NCBI RefSeq assembly: GCF_963678635.1
Contig: NC_087069.1
Coordinates: forward strand, 43,354,688 to 43,418,687
Direction: 5' to 3'
DNA length: 64,000 nt
DNA from: Symsagittifera roscoffensis
Lineage: Eukaryota > Xenacoelomorpha > Acoela > Convolutidae
The notes under the pieces are model-generated. The model saw only the letters and a program-made list of their open reading frames with translations. It searched no databases and was not told where the DNA came from. Position numbers and translations under genes: made by a program. This document shows positions 44,831 to 56,520 of the stretch, piece by piece (positions within the stretch are counted from its first letter, which is position 1; each line of letters starts with the position of its first letter).

Positions 44831-45619
44831 AAATGCCATAAAATATAAATAAATTAGTGCTAAGTGCGCATCGATCTTCCGACCAACTGAATAGGAGTCT
44901 CACAACCCAGAAAACAGGAGATATGAAATTTCCAAAGCTACAGATTTTTTATGTATTATCTGTTCATGTTAAGTAATATCTGTACAGAGGTGTTTATTTA
45001 CTGAATGTTGAAGCCGATGACTTCGGCAGCAAAGAACCATATTACAAAGATAAACTAGCGTTAAACGCACCTCCGATGCTTCGAATTTTTTAGACAGTTC
45101 ATGAAAAACCGCATATATTGGAAACAACATCTGCAAACTTTTAGTGTACTCTTACTGCACCCAATTACAGGGTTGGTAATTTCAAACTTTTTAATTTTTT
45201 AAATCCCATTTTGAAAAACCATAAAAGCGTCATCTCGAAAACTTAATGGTTCTCTGAAGAAATTTGGAGGTCAGAGTGCAACCACTGAATAAATTTTCAC
45301 TAAAACATGAAATGAAAACCCGATTTACAAGAAATTCTTTCTAGAAATTTGCAAGCCGAAAAACCGCCAATAAGGGAAATTAAAATGAACTCAAGGAAAT
45401 CAAAAAAAGCAAATTTTTATGGACATTTATCAACTTTCGAAAAACGGGAGACAATCAATCACGCTCAAGCTCTTCAAATGTCAAGCATATTTTTTGACAC
45501 TTTTTTCATAACACTAACCCAGTTAGATTAAACTGGGCCAATAAGTCTTAACTTCTGCAAACAAAAAAAACTAGAAGACAAACACTTGAAAAAAAAACGC
45601 TTTAAAATGGAAGAAAAAT

Positions 45620-45678
45620 CTCACATTTGATCTGCAGCCTAGAGATAATGAGTCTCACGCACTAACCACTCAGCCACG
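45620..45678 (-). repeat. tRNA-like SINE head in array unit 1
   Basis: The minus strand reads CCGTGGCTGAGTGGTTAGTG (A box), then a stem GAGA..TCTC around CTCATTA. The same head is at 46897-46957 (with CTCAATA) and 48628-48688. Confidence 0.55.
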
Positions 45679-48537
45679 GACGATAATTAATCACAAACAC
45701 TAGCCAAAAACCAAGCAGAGAACATATGCTATGAAATTTCCAAAGCTACAGATCGTGATTACAGCAAAGTGCCACCAAATAAGTAAACACTGTCAATGAA
45801 CATTTTCATTTGCGAGTTAGGTTAGAAAAATTGAAGGTTCGTACTAATACAATAATACAGTAAGGAAAACAATCAAGTCAGTTGACAAAATTATCAGAAA
45901 TGGCAAACTTATTCATTTGACTTGGAGATACAACAAACTTACACACAAAAATATCAATTTTAGTGGGAAAAACTTTGTACAGCGATCAGGTCCCTCTATG
46001 GTCAGCTAGTTGAAATTATATTTTACAATTTCAAGTAGAAAGCATAAATTTTCACCAAACCATGAAATGAAAAACCGATGTACAAGAAATTCTTTCTAGA
46101 AATTTGCAAGCCGAAAAACCGCCTCGTGCCATTTTTGTTTTTTCTTTATATAGTTTTGATTGAAATGAAAAATTATAATTCGGAATTTTAAAGAAACAAA
46201 TAGATGCCCTTAAAACTCTTTGAAATTCTGAAACAAATTGTGATTGCCAGTTTTTCGATAAAATGAACCCAATTTGAAAAAACTGGATCAATAAGTTATA
46301 GTTTTATTTCGCTGGGGAATCTGGAAAAAGATTTCACTTTCGATACTTGAAGTCGATCGTCTTTCGTGACCTTTACAATTTTGCTATTCGATAGTGGAGT
46401 TTGCCTTCCTTTGAACAAAGGAAATGAACTGAACTTTTAAAAAAACGCAAAAAGAGTCTCAATCATTGCTGCTTGGGTCATATCACATTACGGTGGAAAC
46501 CAGACAACAGAGATCTTGACAAAGCTTGATAGGGTGTATAGCTCATGCAATTTGAATTGGATTTGATGACACACAATCTCAAACAAAAAAATGGACGAAG
46601 TCGAAGTTGCACTTCTAAAACACAAAAAAAACGTGCCCAACACACATGAGGGAAATTAAAATGAACTCAAGGAAATCAAAAAAAGCAAATTTTTATGGAC
46701 ATTTATCAACTTTCGAAAAACGGGAGACAATCAATCACGCTCAAGCTCTTCAAATGTCAAGCATATTTTTTGACACTTTTTTCATAACACTAACCCAGTT
46801 AGATTAAACTGGGCCAATAAGTCTTAACTTCTGCAAACAAAAAAAACTAGAAGACATAAACACTTGAAAAAAAAACGCTTTAAAATGGAAGAAAAATCTC
46901 ACATTTGATCTGCAGCCTAGAGATATTGAGTCTCACGCACTAACCACTCAGCCACGGACAATAATTAATCACAAACACTAGCCACAAACCAAGCAGAGAA
47001 CATATGCTATAAAATTTCCAAAGCTACAGATCGTGATTACGACAAAGTGCCACCAAATAAGTAAACACTTTTAATGAACATTTTCATTTGCGAGTTAGGT
47101 TAGAAAAATTGAAGGTTCCTACTAATACAATAATACAGTAAGGAAAACAATCAAGTCAGTTGACAAAATTATCAGAAATGGCAAACTTATTGATTTGACT
47201 TGGAGATACAACAAACTTACACACAAAAATATCAATTTTAGTGGGAAAAACTTTGTACAGCGATCAGGTCCCTCTATGGTCAGCTAGTTGAAATTATATT
47301 TTACAATTTCAAGTAGAAAGCATAAATTTTCACCAAATCATGAAATGAAAAACCGATGTACAAGAAATTCTTTCTAGAAATTTGCAAGCCGAAAAACCGC
47401 CTCGTGCCATTTTTGTTTTTTCTTTATATAGTTTTGATTGAAATGAAAAATTATAATTCGGAATTTTAAAGAAACAAATAGATGCCCTTAAAGCTCTTTG
47501 AAATTCTGAAACAAATTGTGATTGCCAGTTTTTCGATAAAATGAACCCAATTTGAAAAAACTGGATCAATAAGTTATAGTTTTATTTCGCTGGGGAATCT
47601 GGAAAAAGATTTCACTTTCGATACTTGAAGTCGATCGTCTTTCGTGACCTTTACAATTTTGCTATTCGATAGTGGAGTTTGCCTTCCTTTGAACAAAGGA
47701 AATGAACTGAACTTTTAAAAAAACGCAAAAAGAGTCTCAATCATTGCTGCTTGGGTCATATCACATTACGGTGGAAACCAGACAACAGAGATCTTGACAA
47801 AGCTTGATAGGGTGTATAGCTCATAAAATTTGAATGGGATTTGATGGTACACGATCGCAAACAAAAAAATGGACGAAGTCTAAGTTGCACTTCAAAAACA
47901 CAAAAAAAATCGTGCCCAACACACATGAGGGAAATTAAAATGAACTCAAGGAAATCAAAAAAAGCTAATTTTTATGGACATTTATCAACTTTCGAAAATC
48001 GGGAGACAATCAATCACGCTCAAGCTCTTCAAATTTCAAGCATATTTTTTGACACTTTTTTCATAACACTAACCCAGTTAGATTAAATTGGGCCAATAAG
48101 TCTTAACTTCTGCAAACAAAAAAACTAGAAGACATAAACACTTGAAAAATAACCGCTTTAAAATGGAAGAAAAAAATTCGGAACAAAAATTCGAAAACTT
48201 GGCTGAAAAAATGCAAAAAAAATCAAATGTGAAAAGAAAGACAAAAAAGCCTTGAATTATTGAAAAGCTGGAAGCGACTCGTCGAACCAGAGACAACGAG
48301 AATCATGTCCTCGTACCTGCATCATGGTCGCTTGAAATAATCCAAACCGTAGAACTTAATAAACCGATAGTATAGATGCTAATAATTTGCCATTGTTAGG
48401 CAGCAAAAATGCCACCAAATGGGCACTTTTATTCGCGATTTGAACTGGAAACAATGGATTTGTAATATAACACTAGACTCGCAGGCGCGATGGTGTAAGT
48501 AGACAGAGACCAAGTGCATTTTTGCAAATAAACATGG

Positions 48538-48688
48538 AGGCGAAGCTGTGCTTCGCAAACACTAGCGATAACACGACAAAAATCAGCTCTATAAATGAGG
48601 CTCAAATTAGTAAAAACTCGGCTACATCTCACATTTGATCTGCAGCCTAGAGATAATGAGTCTCACGCACTAACCACTCAGCCACGGA
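48538..48688 (-). mobile_element. tRNA-derived SINE in array unit 3
   Basis: Head (48628-48688) and body (48538-48627, with the GCGAAGCACAGCTTCGCC palindrome and GTGTTATCGCTAGTG) are contiguous here. In units 1 and 2 only the head remains, which suggests those units share a deletion. Confidence 0.6.
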
Positions 48689-49076
48689 CGATAATTAATC
48701 ACAAACACTAGCCAAAAACCAAGCAGAGAACATATGCTATGAAATTTCCAAAGCTACAGATCGTGATTACAGCAAAGTGCCACCAAATAAGTAAACACTG
48801 TCAATGAACATTTTCATTTGCGAGTTAGGTTAGAAAAATTGAAGGTTCGTACTAATACACTAATACAGTAATGAAAAGAATCAAGTCAGTTGACAAAATT
48901 ACCAGAAATGGCAAACTTATTCATTTGACTTGGAGATACAACATACTTATTACAACACACAAAAATATCGATTATAGCGGGGAAAACTTTGTACAGCGAT
49001 CAGGTCCCTCAATGCTCAGCTAGTTGAAATTATATTTTACAATTTCAAGTAGAAAGCATAAAAATAAACAACTCAC

Positions 49077-52000
49077 TTGGACTGGATGACAAATGGGCCA
49101 TAGTCTGTTGGGCCACACTAATCATGGCCGGCCTCACATCGTCTAGTCCAGCACTGCAATAGAACTTGTCCTCCTGTGAACGGAAACACCAATAAACAAC
49201 ATTCACAATGAACAAATCTAGATCAAAGTCATAATTTTTCAAGATTTTTAATTGACTTAAGCCGCACTCAGCATACAAACAATTCCAAAAACTTTATCAC
49301 ATGAACAATATTTATTTAGACATTCTATCATTAATTCAATACGATCTCGCACCGCATAAAAGCAAGCATTTTATCGTAGTTTTGCTTTTAGTTAATTTAA
49401 TTTTTTTAATTTTCCAGTGTTGCCACGCTGCGTAATCAAGTTAGGCATCAATCAAAAACGTATTTACTGAATAGCATAGGGAGAACTATATATTTTTTAA
49501 TTAATCAAATGAAGATTACCTTGTTGGCCACTTTGGTGTCGCAGTGTGTCCGGGGAGAGGGTTGTCCCCCATAGCAGTTGATGGGGAACAGGTGCACTGT
49601 ACCCTTACTACTGCATCCACTCACCCACCGCAAATCAGAGGAGAGGGAAATGTGGCTGATCTGAAATGAAAACAACAAAAACATCCTTCTGTAAATATTA
49701 AATTGCCGAAGAATACCACTAATTCTTTCGAACTCCCATTAGTGTGAAAATTAGCAAGACAGTAATTTTCCCTATCCTCCCACAATCTTGCTTCGAAAAC
49801 TACTAGGTACACTGAATAATTGAAGTATGCGCAACTTTTCATGCTTTTAATTGCTGCGCAACTTTTCATGTATTTAATTGCTCTAAATGAATTTTTCGTT
49901 ATCTTGCTGAAGGCTTTAAAGCAATTCGACATCGAAGTTTTATTTTTGGCCAATTAACAATAACATTAAGTGTTTCAAAAACAGCGAGGATACGAAAGCG
50001 AAAATCAACTACTCAATTAACTTACCTTTGCTACAGTTTCTCCCCTTCTCAATGCATACAAATGATGCACTGCACATTGCGACGAGGTCCAGGGGTGGGG
50101 GTGCATTCTGAACACGTTGAACAACCGTCCCGACTCACCCGCCGTCGCGATGACCCCACGATTCGAAATCTCCATTGCTACTATCGATTCTCCTATAAAC
50201 AATCATGGTACATTATTTTTAAGATCGAATTTAATTTACCATTTTTGCTGACTGATTCCAAAATAAACGACCAAAAAATGCGCAATTTATCATATCAAAC
50301 TGTTGCAACACATTGAGATAGACCTATCCTAATTTTAGCTTACCAAAATATTTGAAAATGACTTTGTACATTTACATGATTTTTTTGTTGTACATTTTTG
50401 TTGTACATCAGTATTTTTATTGTACATTTACATGAATTTATCTAAGATCTGAAGATGACTGTTTTTTGTGTGAATGCTCTATAGTATGTTTGATAAATAT
50501 TCTTTCGTCGTTCAAAAAAAGCTGCTAATATTCGGAGAGATCAGCTAATAAATTTAGTAATAAATATAGGTAAATATATTAGTAAACAGGCCAAAAACAA
50601 CTGAATCTAGTGAGAATTTATTTTTCGAAAAAAATCAAACCAAACAACAGCATCCAAAAAATTGTAAACAGCTAGGGTAATCAAGGAGTCATCTGTCAGT
50701 TTTAAAAGGAATATACATTCTATAATATCAGCCGGAAAAAACAATACCTTGTTAAATTTGTCAGTTTTTCTCACCTGTATACGCCGGGAAATGGGCCAAT
50801 ACTTCTTCCATCCCAGAGGGTCCAAACTCATTGTTGGTTCCAACCACAACATGTTTGCACTTCTTAGAGGGTTTCGGCACTCGACTCAAATCGACTACTG
50901 TCACGACTCCAGGGATACATGCGACACCTCCACAAGAGACTCCGCCGTTACGTGGCGTTGAAACCTGAAAGCTTTTGATCTTAGAGATACTTGGACTGGA
51001 TGGCAAGTGAGCCATGGCAGAAAGACGTTTACCATAATTCAAATTCACTTCAGAGTTGGAACTAATTCTCAATCAGTTTGCGAAAAAAATTATTCGAGGA
51101 GAAACCCTCGGAACATTTTTGAGCATCGAGAAAAAAGTAAAAACACGATGATGATGCGATACGTTGCAAATACACTCGATTTTAACCCACTAACAAATAC
51201 TAGCCGTTTAAGGAAATGCCACAAAAATTTATTGGATGTAAAGTTACTACAATAGGATATCTCGTCTGCTAAAAAAAGTTTTTTTTTGAGAATCAGATGC
51301 TTACATTTATTCATCAACTTTCAAGTGTCATGCTCATCGAATTTATTGCATCTATACAGCTTCTTTCATATTATAGACCCAACCCTCGAAAAATTAGAGA
51401 CTACCCCCACCCATTATTGTAGCACCCCGTTGCAGGGGTCACTTAAATCTATTACTTGCCATTTTTGGATATTGTAATGGGAAACAGCCTTACCCAACTT
51501 TTCAGAAAAAAAAACATCGAACAAACCTCTCCTCCATTTGTGTTGATATTCTTCAGTCCCGAACTTGACCTCTGACCGGACAGAGAGAACGAAGAAGAGT
51601 GAGATAATAGTGGGCTAGAACTGGCACTGGAAAGAGGCGATGAGTACTCTGAGTTGTCGGATGGACTTCCATGACTGGATGTTCCGTTGAGGTGGTTGGA
51701 GCCATTGGTGTTGTTGGCAGTTGGCTTAGCTCCAGATGTGTACTGGGATAAGAGGTTCAGACCGGCATTTAAACCCTGTAAAATGTTATAACTTAACAAC
51801 ATTTAAACATTCATGAAAAAACATGGCTCTAGGGACAAAAGTACGAAGTGTTTTAACAAGAATTTTTCCACACCAAGTTTCTATAAATAAAACAGCCAAC
51901 AGACAGTTGGAAAAGAGTTAGTGAACGCAAAAAGAGAAAAAAAGACTGAAGTTTTTTAAATCCACTTTCGAAACTAGAAGTCGATCAAATTTTTGTGACC

Positions 52001-53520
52001 TTCACACTTTCGCTGTTTGATACCAAAAAAATCAAAAGTCAAACCGCAAAAAGATAACTTGAGCCTGAACAAATTTTAGGACTATTCCCGAAAAGAAACG
52101 AACAAAAAAATCGCCGCAACCTATATAACAGTCTGAACTACGTTCATCGACTCTTGAAAAGCTTCAAAAGTTTGAAACTGAAAAAAATTTGTCAAAAATA
52201 TGATCCTGTAGAATGTTCAACGACTTCGACAATTGCCAAAACCATTAAACAGTTAACTATTTTTAACTGCAATTTTCTGATGGCGTTTAATGAAAACGGA
52301 ATCGGCTTACATATGAGGCACTTTTGACGATGGTAGCTGCGTACGACTCTCTCCCATCATTACTCACGCCTCCACCCGATTGTAATCTAGGCACCAACTG
52401 AAACAAAGATGAAGCTTCAATTTTGAACAAATCAGAACCGCGCATGAAATTTCATTGTTTCATATTTGTAGGTTCTTACAAATCGGTCACAGTAAGCTAG
52501 CCACGTAGAGGTCAAACTGACGCAGTTCGATATTGAAGGAAAGCAGGCTGAAACAATATTGACAAAGTGAAGTTGCTGTAGTTCAAATAGCCTAAATCTT
52601 GAAGCCCTAAAAGCAATTTGAATTAACTTACAAGTAACAGAAAATTTATGTTGAAGAGTTGCGTTGTCAAACACTGCTAACCGATCGTAAAACGTCGCAA
52701 CAATTACTCTGAAAAACACCATTTGGTCTTCTCAATTTCTTTTCTAAGATGATAAAAAATATGGGGTAAAGAACCTACTCGTTTGTTGCTACCACATCTT
52801 GTATTGAGCTGGTGAAGCTCAAGGAATGTATGTGTTCGCCTGAGAGGAAGGATATGTAGATAAGGGTTTTGAAGGACTGCTTCACTCTAAACAGAAAGAA
52901 ACACGGTTAAAAATGTGTGTAACTTTTAGATCGATTTTGATCTTAATCATTTCAAAACGTCTCTTCATTCCCTATACAATCTAGATCCCGATCAACTAAA
53001 TGACCAGAAATTCAAAACCATCATGACAAATCGACGTACCCATTTTGTGAAGCGGTATATGCGGCTATCGGCCTTTTTGAAGCAAACTTATCGTATTTTG
53101 CCGTAATTTCTGAAGGCGGGGGAATCTTTCTGAACACGGATGATGCCCCACATCTGATCGATAATTGCTCAGTTGCATCCCCGTGTTCGGACACTTTCCA
53201 AATTTGAATACCAGTAGAATACCCGATGACTATTGAGAACAGTACATCCTCGGCATCATTGAGAACTACATGTGCCCATAGGACAGTCTCGTGTAAATCT
53301 GAAGATTGTTGATTATTCAGTCGGTTACTCGCTTTTGAATTACGGTTGCCCTGAAACAAGAACAAGTTCCAAAGTTGTAGTCAGTACAAATTAGAGATAT
53401 TGTAGTCAAGATTGCCGATGAATAAATCACCTGTGGAAATAAGTCAGAAAAAATAGAAGTCACTGAATCAACGTAGGTTTTCTCACTAACTGCAGCACCT
53501 TTAACGACAACTCCGGGCAT
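49077..53520 (-). CDS. BCAS3: BCAS3-like WD40 protein, 11 exons, 3' part missing
   Basis: Exons (minus strand, in order): 53520-53431 (ATG), 53350-53040, 52886-52779, 52708-52632, 52547-52480, 52397-52311, 51775-51527, 50964-50775, 50192-50026, 49660-49520 and 49173-49077. All introns are GT-AG and phase is kept at every junction; 1585 coding bases, about 528 residues. Landmarks match BCAS3 (Rudhira, a WD40-propeller protein linked to autophagy membranes and the cytoskeleton): VVVKGAAVSEKTY near the start, VLWAHV..IGYSTGIQIWKV, FSVTSCFP..STWLAY, SYAATIVKSAS, PGVVTVVDL..AHFPAYTG, HPHPWTSSQCAVHHLYALRR, and LRWVSGCSSKGTVHLFPINCYGG. Exon 7 encodes an 83-residue Ser/Asn-rich insert not expected in the vertebrate protein. 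The family's C-terminal exons were not found below 49077, where a tandem array begins. No break is seen. Confidence 0.85.
51890..52030. repeat. Fragment of the array-related repeat in intron 6
   Basis: AACAG..AACAGACAGTTGGAAAAGAGT and CTTTCGAAACTAGAAGTCGATC match 43780-44110. Confidence 0.55.
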
Positions 53521-53530
53521 TGAAATGAGA

Positions 53531-54080
53531 AAAATTGAAAGTTAGAATGTCGGAAACAGTGTGATCTGAAAAACATTTACTCCTAGCAAGAATTGCTTCT
53601 AGCAAGATCATTGAGGTCAAATATAATCATAAAACACAGATGCAAAGCAGAGCTTCGCACAACTTGCGATGCAACACAATCATTAAAAAAAGCATGTCGA
53701 AAAAAATGAAAAATGTAGAAACGACTAGGTGAACCCTTTCGTATGTTGTTCTTGAAGTGAATTTTCAGAAACAAATCCGATGAGACTGCTCCCAGTTCGC
53801 ATCTTCTTAGAATATCTTCCATGCATCCCTAGTTTCGCCAATCAGAAATCAGCATCCATGTGCACGGGTTTGCCTAGTTGAATTTCGCCATTTGGTAGTA
53901 CCACATGAAGTTCTCGATGAAGGAATAAATGGACCAAGCTAAGGCTGAAGGGTTACATAGCAGCATTTAGACAACCGCGTATTCAGACTCGTCAGTATTT
54001 GGACAAATACTGTTTCAACCAATCATAATCGAGACAAAGAAGAAATTAATAAATAATTAATATTTATTTTGGATTATTTA
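53531..54080. other. Upstream of the BCAS3-like gene
   Basis: Probable promoter side of the minus-strand gene. A SINE-body-like GCAAAGCAGAGCTTCGCAC lies near 53640. The minus frame at 53583-53822 starts with an ATG but has no BCAS3 similarity and overlaps that repeat, so it was not called. Confidence 0.35.
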
Positions 54081-54359
54081 TGTCTTTTCTCGATTCTGGT
54101 TTTTTTTTTCAGAAGGCCAAAAGTATCATAGTAACCGAGGTTACAGTCAGGAGTCCCTTCATCACGTATTCCAGTCAAAATCCTTGGAATTTTCTAGATA
54201 CGGAAGTGATGTCTTTTCTCGATTCTGATTTTTTTTTTTAGTTTTTTTTATTTGTAATCAGAAGGTCAAAAGTATCATAGTAACCGAGGTTACAGTCAGG
54301 AGTCCCTTCATCTTGTATTCCAGTCAAAATCCGTGGAATATTCTAGATATAGAAGTGAT
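54081..54359. repeat. Tandem duplication of about 130-150 bp
   Basis: TGTCTTTTCTCGATTCTG at 54081 and 54210 starts two copies that share GTATCATAGTAACCGAGG, CAGTCAGGAGTCCCTTCATC and a GGAAT.TTCTAGATA end. The second has a T-rich insertion of about 30 bases. Confidence 0.85.
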
Positions 54360-54402
54360 AATGATAAAAGAAGATGACAAGTGTTTAAGTCCTTTTCAAT
54401 TA

Positions 54403-56442
54403 ATGTAACATTCGCCCGGAAGATACATATCGACGGATAACAAAACTAAGTCTTAAGACGACTGGCTAGCGTCTAAACAGAGCTTTGCATGTTTTTCACC
54501 GTCTCTACCAAGCCAGTACTTTTCGGTGGTCTTTCTTACATCGGGTCGACAAAAACGTTACTGCTCTCCGGCTTCGACCAGAACGCTCAAATTAACTGAA
54601 TTACATGCAAAAATAGTGAGCTCATGGCTGGGTCTCTGTATCCCCAGACCACGAGGTCACTCCTAAAAACAGGGCTACTACTTATCATATTACTATTGTT
54701 TTTGTTCAGTAGATAAAAATCATCATCTCCATCGAAGATGGATCAACCCTTTCCCCCAACTCCTAGCTTCTCATCCTTATCAAAATGAATCCAGTTGTTA
54801 ATTAAATTCAATTCAGGACATGACAAGAAGCTAAAAGTTTATATAAAAGGCTAAAAGTTCCAGTCCCGAAACCCTTCCGGATTCTTGAATCCAGTGAATC
54901 AAGCTCCTTAAGTTCAATTTCACACCAATCCTGAAGGCTGTTTCTCACCCTTCACCGTTGTTGGCAACGGCCTTGCAACTATTGTAGCAGCACAATAGTT
55001 GCAACTTGGAACGTTCTCTGTTATTGTAGTTCGTTGTCGTTTTTCTTTAATCTCGATTTTCGTTCTGTTCGCAATCACAGATAAAGTTGTTCTGTTTTTC
55101 ACTCGCTTTTTGTTAAAATGGCCGTTTCAGCATTTCTCAGAAATGTGACGTCATCATTCGAATTTTTGAAAATTTAAAATACTAGAATATTCTAGCCCTC
55201 ACCGTTTGGCGAAACGTTCCAACAACGTCGCTAATCCTTCAAAATCATCAACTCGGAAGGCCTACTGCTCAAAATTCGAATCCTGCATAAATTGCATTTT
55301 GGCCATTCTGGTCGAATGTCACATACTCCCCGGACAGTCCGGTCAATGTCCTCATTGAATCGCGCAATGTTCTAAATGGTTACAGTGTCATCGAACAGAA
55401 TTTACAAAATGCACGAAATTACTTTTACCTACGTCACATCGACTGACTGCAGAATATAAATGGCATCATACTACATCACTATAGCCTTCAAATTCTTTCA
55501 TTAATCTGCACATTGAGGATATGACTTAAGATAAAACATATTTTCTGACTTCCAGTTGTGCCATTCTGCCAGATGACACAGCATAACCTTCCCGCGACAG
55601 AAATAAAAGTGACTAAAGGCCTTATGAACAGAAAAGTGTTGCGACGGAGGGTCAGAATGTTCTAGAATTTTTATTTTTAAAATTTCGATCGGAAGAAGAA
55701 CATTTCTGAGAAATAGAAAAAAGACGGCCATTTTGAATAAAAAAGACGAAAATCAGAACAACGATAGAAATTGTGAAGAACGGTTGTATCAGAGACAGAA
55801 AAACACGGAGCCTCTTATCGTGGCAATAACACACGATAAGGACCTTAGTGACAGATATTTGTGGAGACGGAGGCTTCAGTGGGGGGAAGAGAAATACCAC
55901 GGAACCCTCCCGGGACACGAAATATAGGAGATAAGAGTGTTATCTCAAGAAAATCACGGGAGCGGAGGCTTGGTCCCCCAGAGACTGTTATATGTGAAGG
56001 GACTGGGTAAACTAACTATAACAGCTGCTGTAATGTCCTAGATCTTAATTAAACACCGATATTATTTGATATTTCAGGACATGAGTAGATAGAAAAAGGA
56101 AAGGGTCAATCCATCTCCAATGGATTTAATATAAGATTGTCACACAAAAACATATAAAAATAGGTTGTTCGAGCCGTGTTTTTAATGACAATCACGTAGT
56201 CTGAGGATCCGAGACTCAGCTATGTGGTTGTGTTCGCATGCAAACGAAAGCTGATCAAAAGTCGTTTGACTGATGGCCTAAAAATGGTAACTTTTTACTT
56301 TGCCCTAAACAGACCAGAAAATCAACTGGCAAGGTCGAGACGGTGAAAAACGAGTAGAATTAAGGTAACTGACGCCTGCCAGTCGTTGATAGGTACTTTT
56401 TCTACGCTCCGTCGCTGTGTGATATTTGGGCGAATGTTACAT
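54403..56442. mobile_element. 2-kb foldback element with long inverted arms
   Basis: Ends: ATGTAACATTCGCCC at 54403-54417 and its reverse complement at 56428-56442. Matching blocks along the arms: TTTTTCACCGTCTC (54492) with its complement near 56340; GATGGATCAACCCTTTCC (54738) with one near 56100; AAAATGGCCGT (55116) with one near 55728; and CATTTCTCAGAAATG next to each. Arms run to about 55195 and 55650, some 790 bp each and diverged; the centre is about 450 bases. No transposase. CTAGAATATTCTAG (55182-55195) is a palindrome near the loop. Confidence 0.7.
54973..55004. repeat. 13-bp perfect stem hairpin
   Basis: TTGCAACTATTGT, six bases, then its exact complement; inside the left arm of the foldback element. 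Confidence 0.85.
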
Positions 56443-56520
56443 AGACGTTTTTATGGCGCTCCTGGGTGGGCCTGTTAAAGGCATGAAACCATCATGATCA
56501 GCAAGCGTTTCAGCGACGTA

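Larger units (their letters stand above)
45290..49060. repeat. 1278-bp tandem array in the BCAS3-like gene region
   Basis: The anchor GGGAAATTAAAATGAACTCA recurs at 45374, 46651 and 47929 (spacing 1277 and 1278), and CATGAAATGAAAAACCGATG at 46061 and 47339. The first two units are almost identical. The third carries a roughly 455-base extra segment (48172-48626). A partial unit precedes at about 45290-45373. Each unit has a small plus-strand frame (MNSRKSKKANFYGHLS) and a small minus-strand frame (SKNWQSQFVSEFQR) kept in all copies where present, but with no known domain. It lies just 3' of exon 11 of the minus-strand gene, probably in an intron. Confidence 0.85.

Noticed and set aside
53583-53822. 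Upstream first exon of the BCAS3-like gene
   Set aside because: The frame has an ATG but no similarity to the family start, no donor in the right phase, and overlaps a SINE-like repeat.
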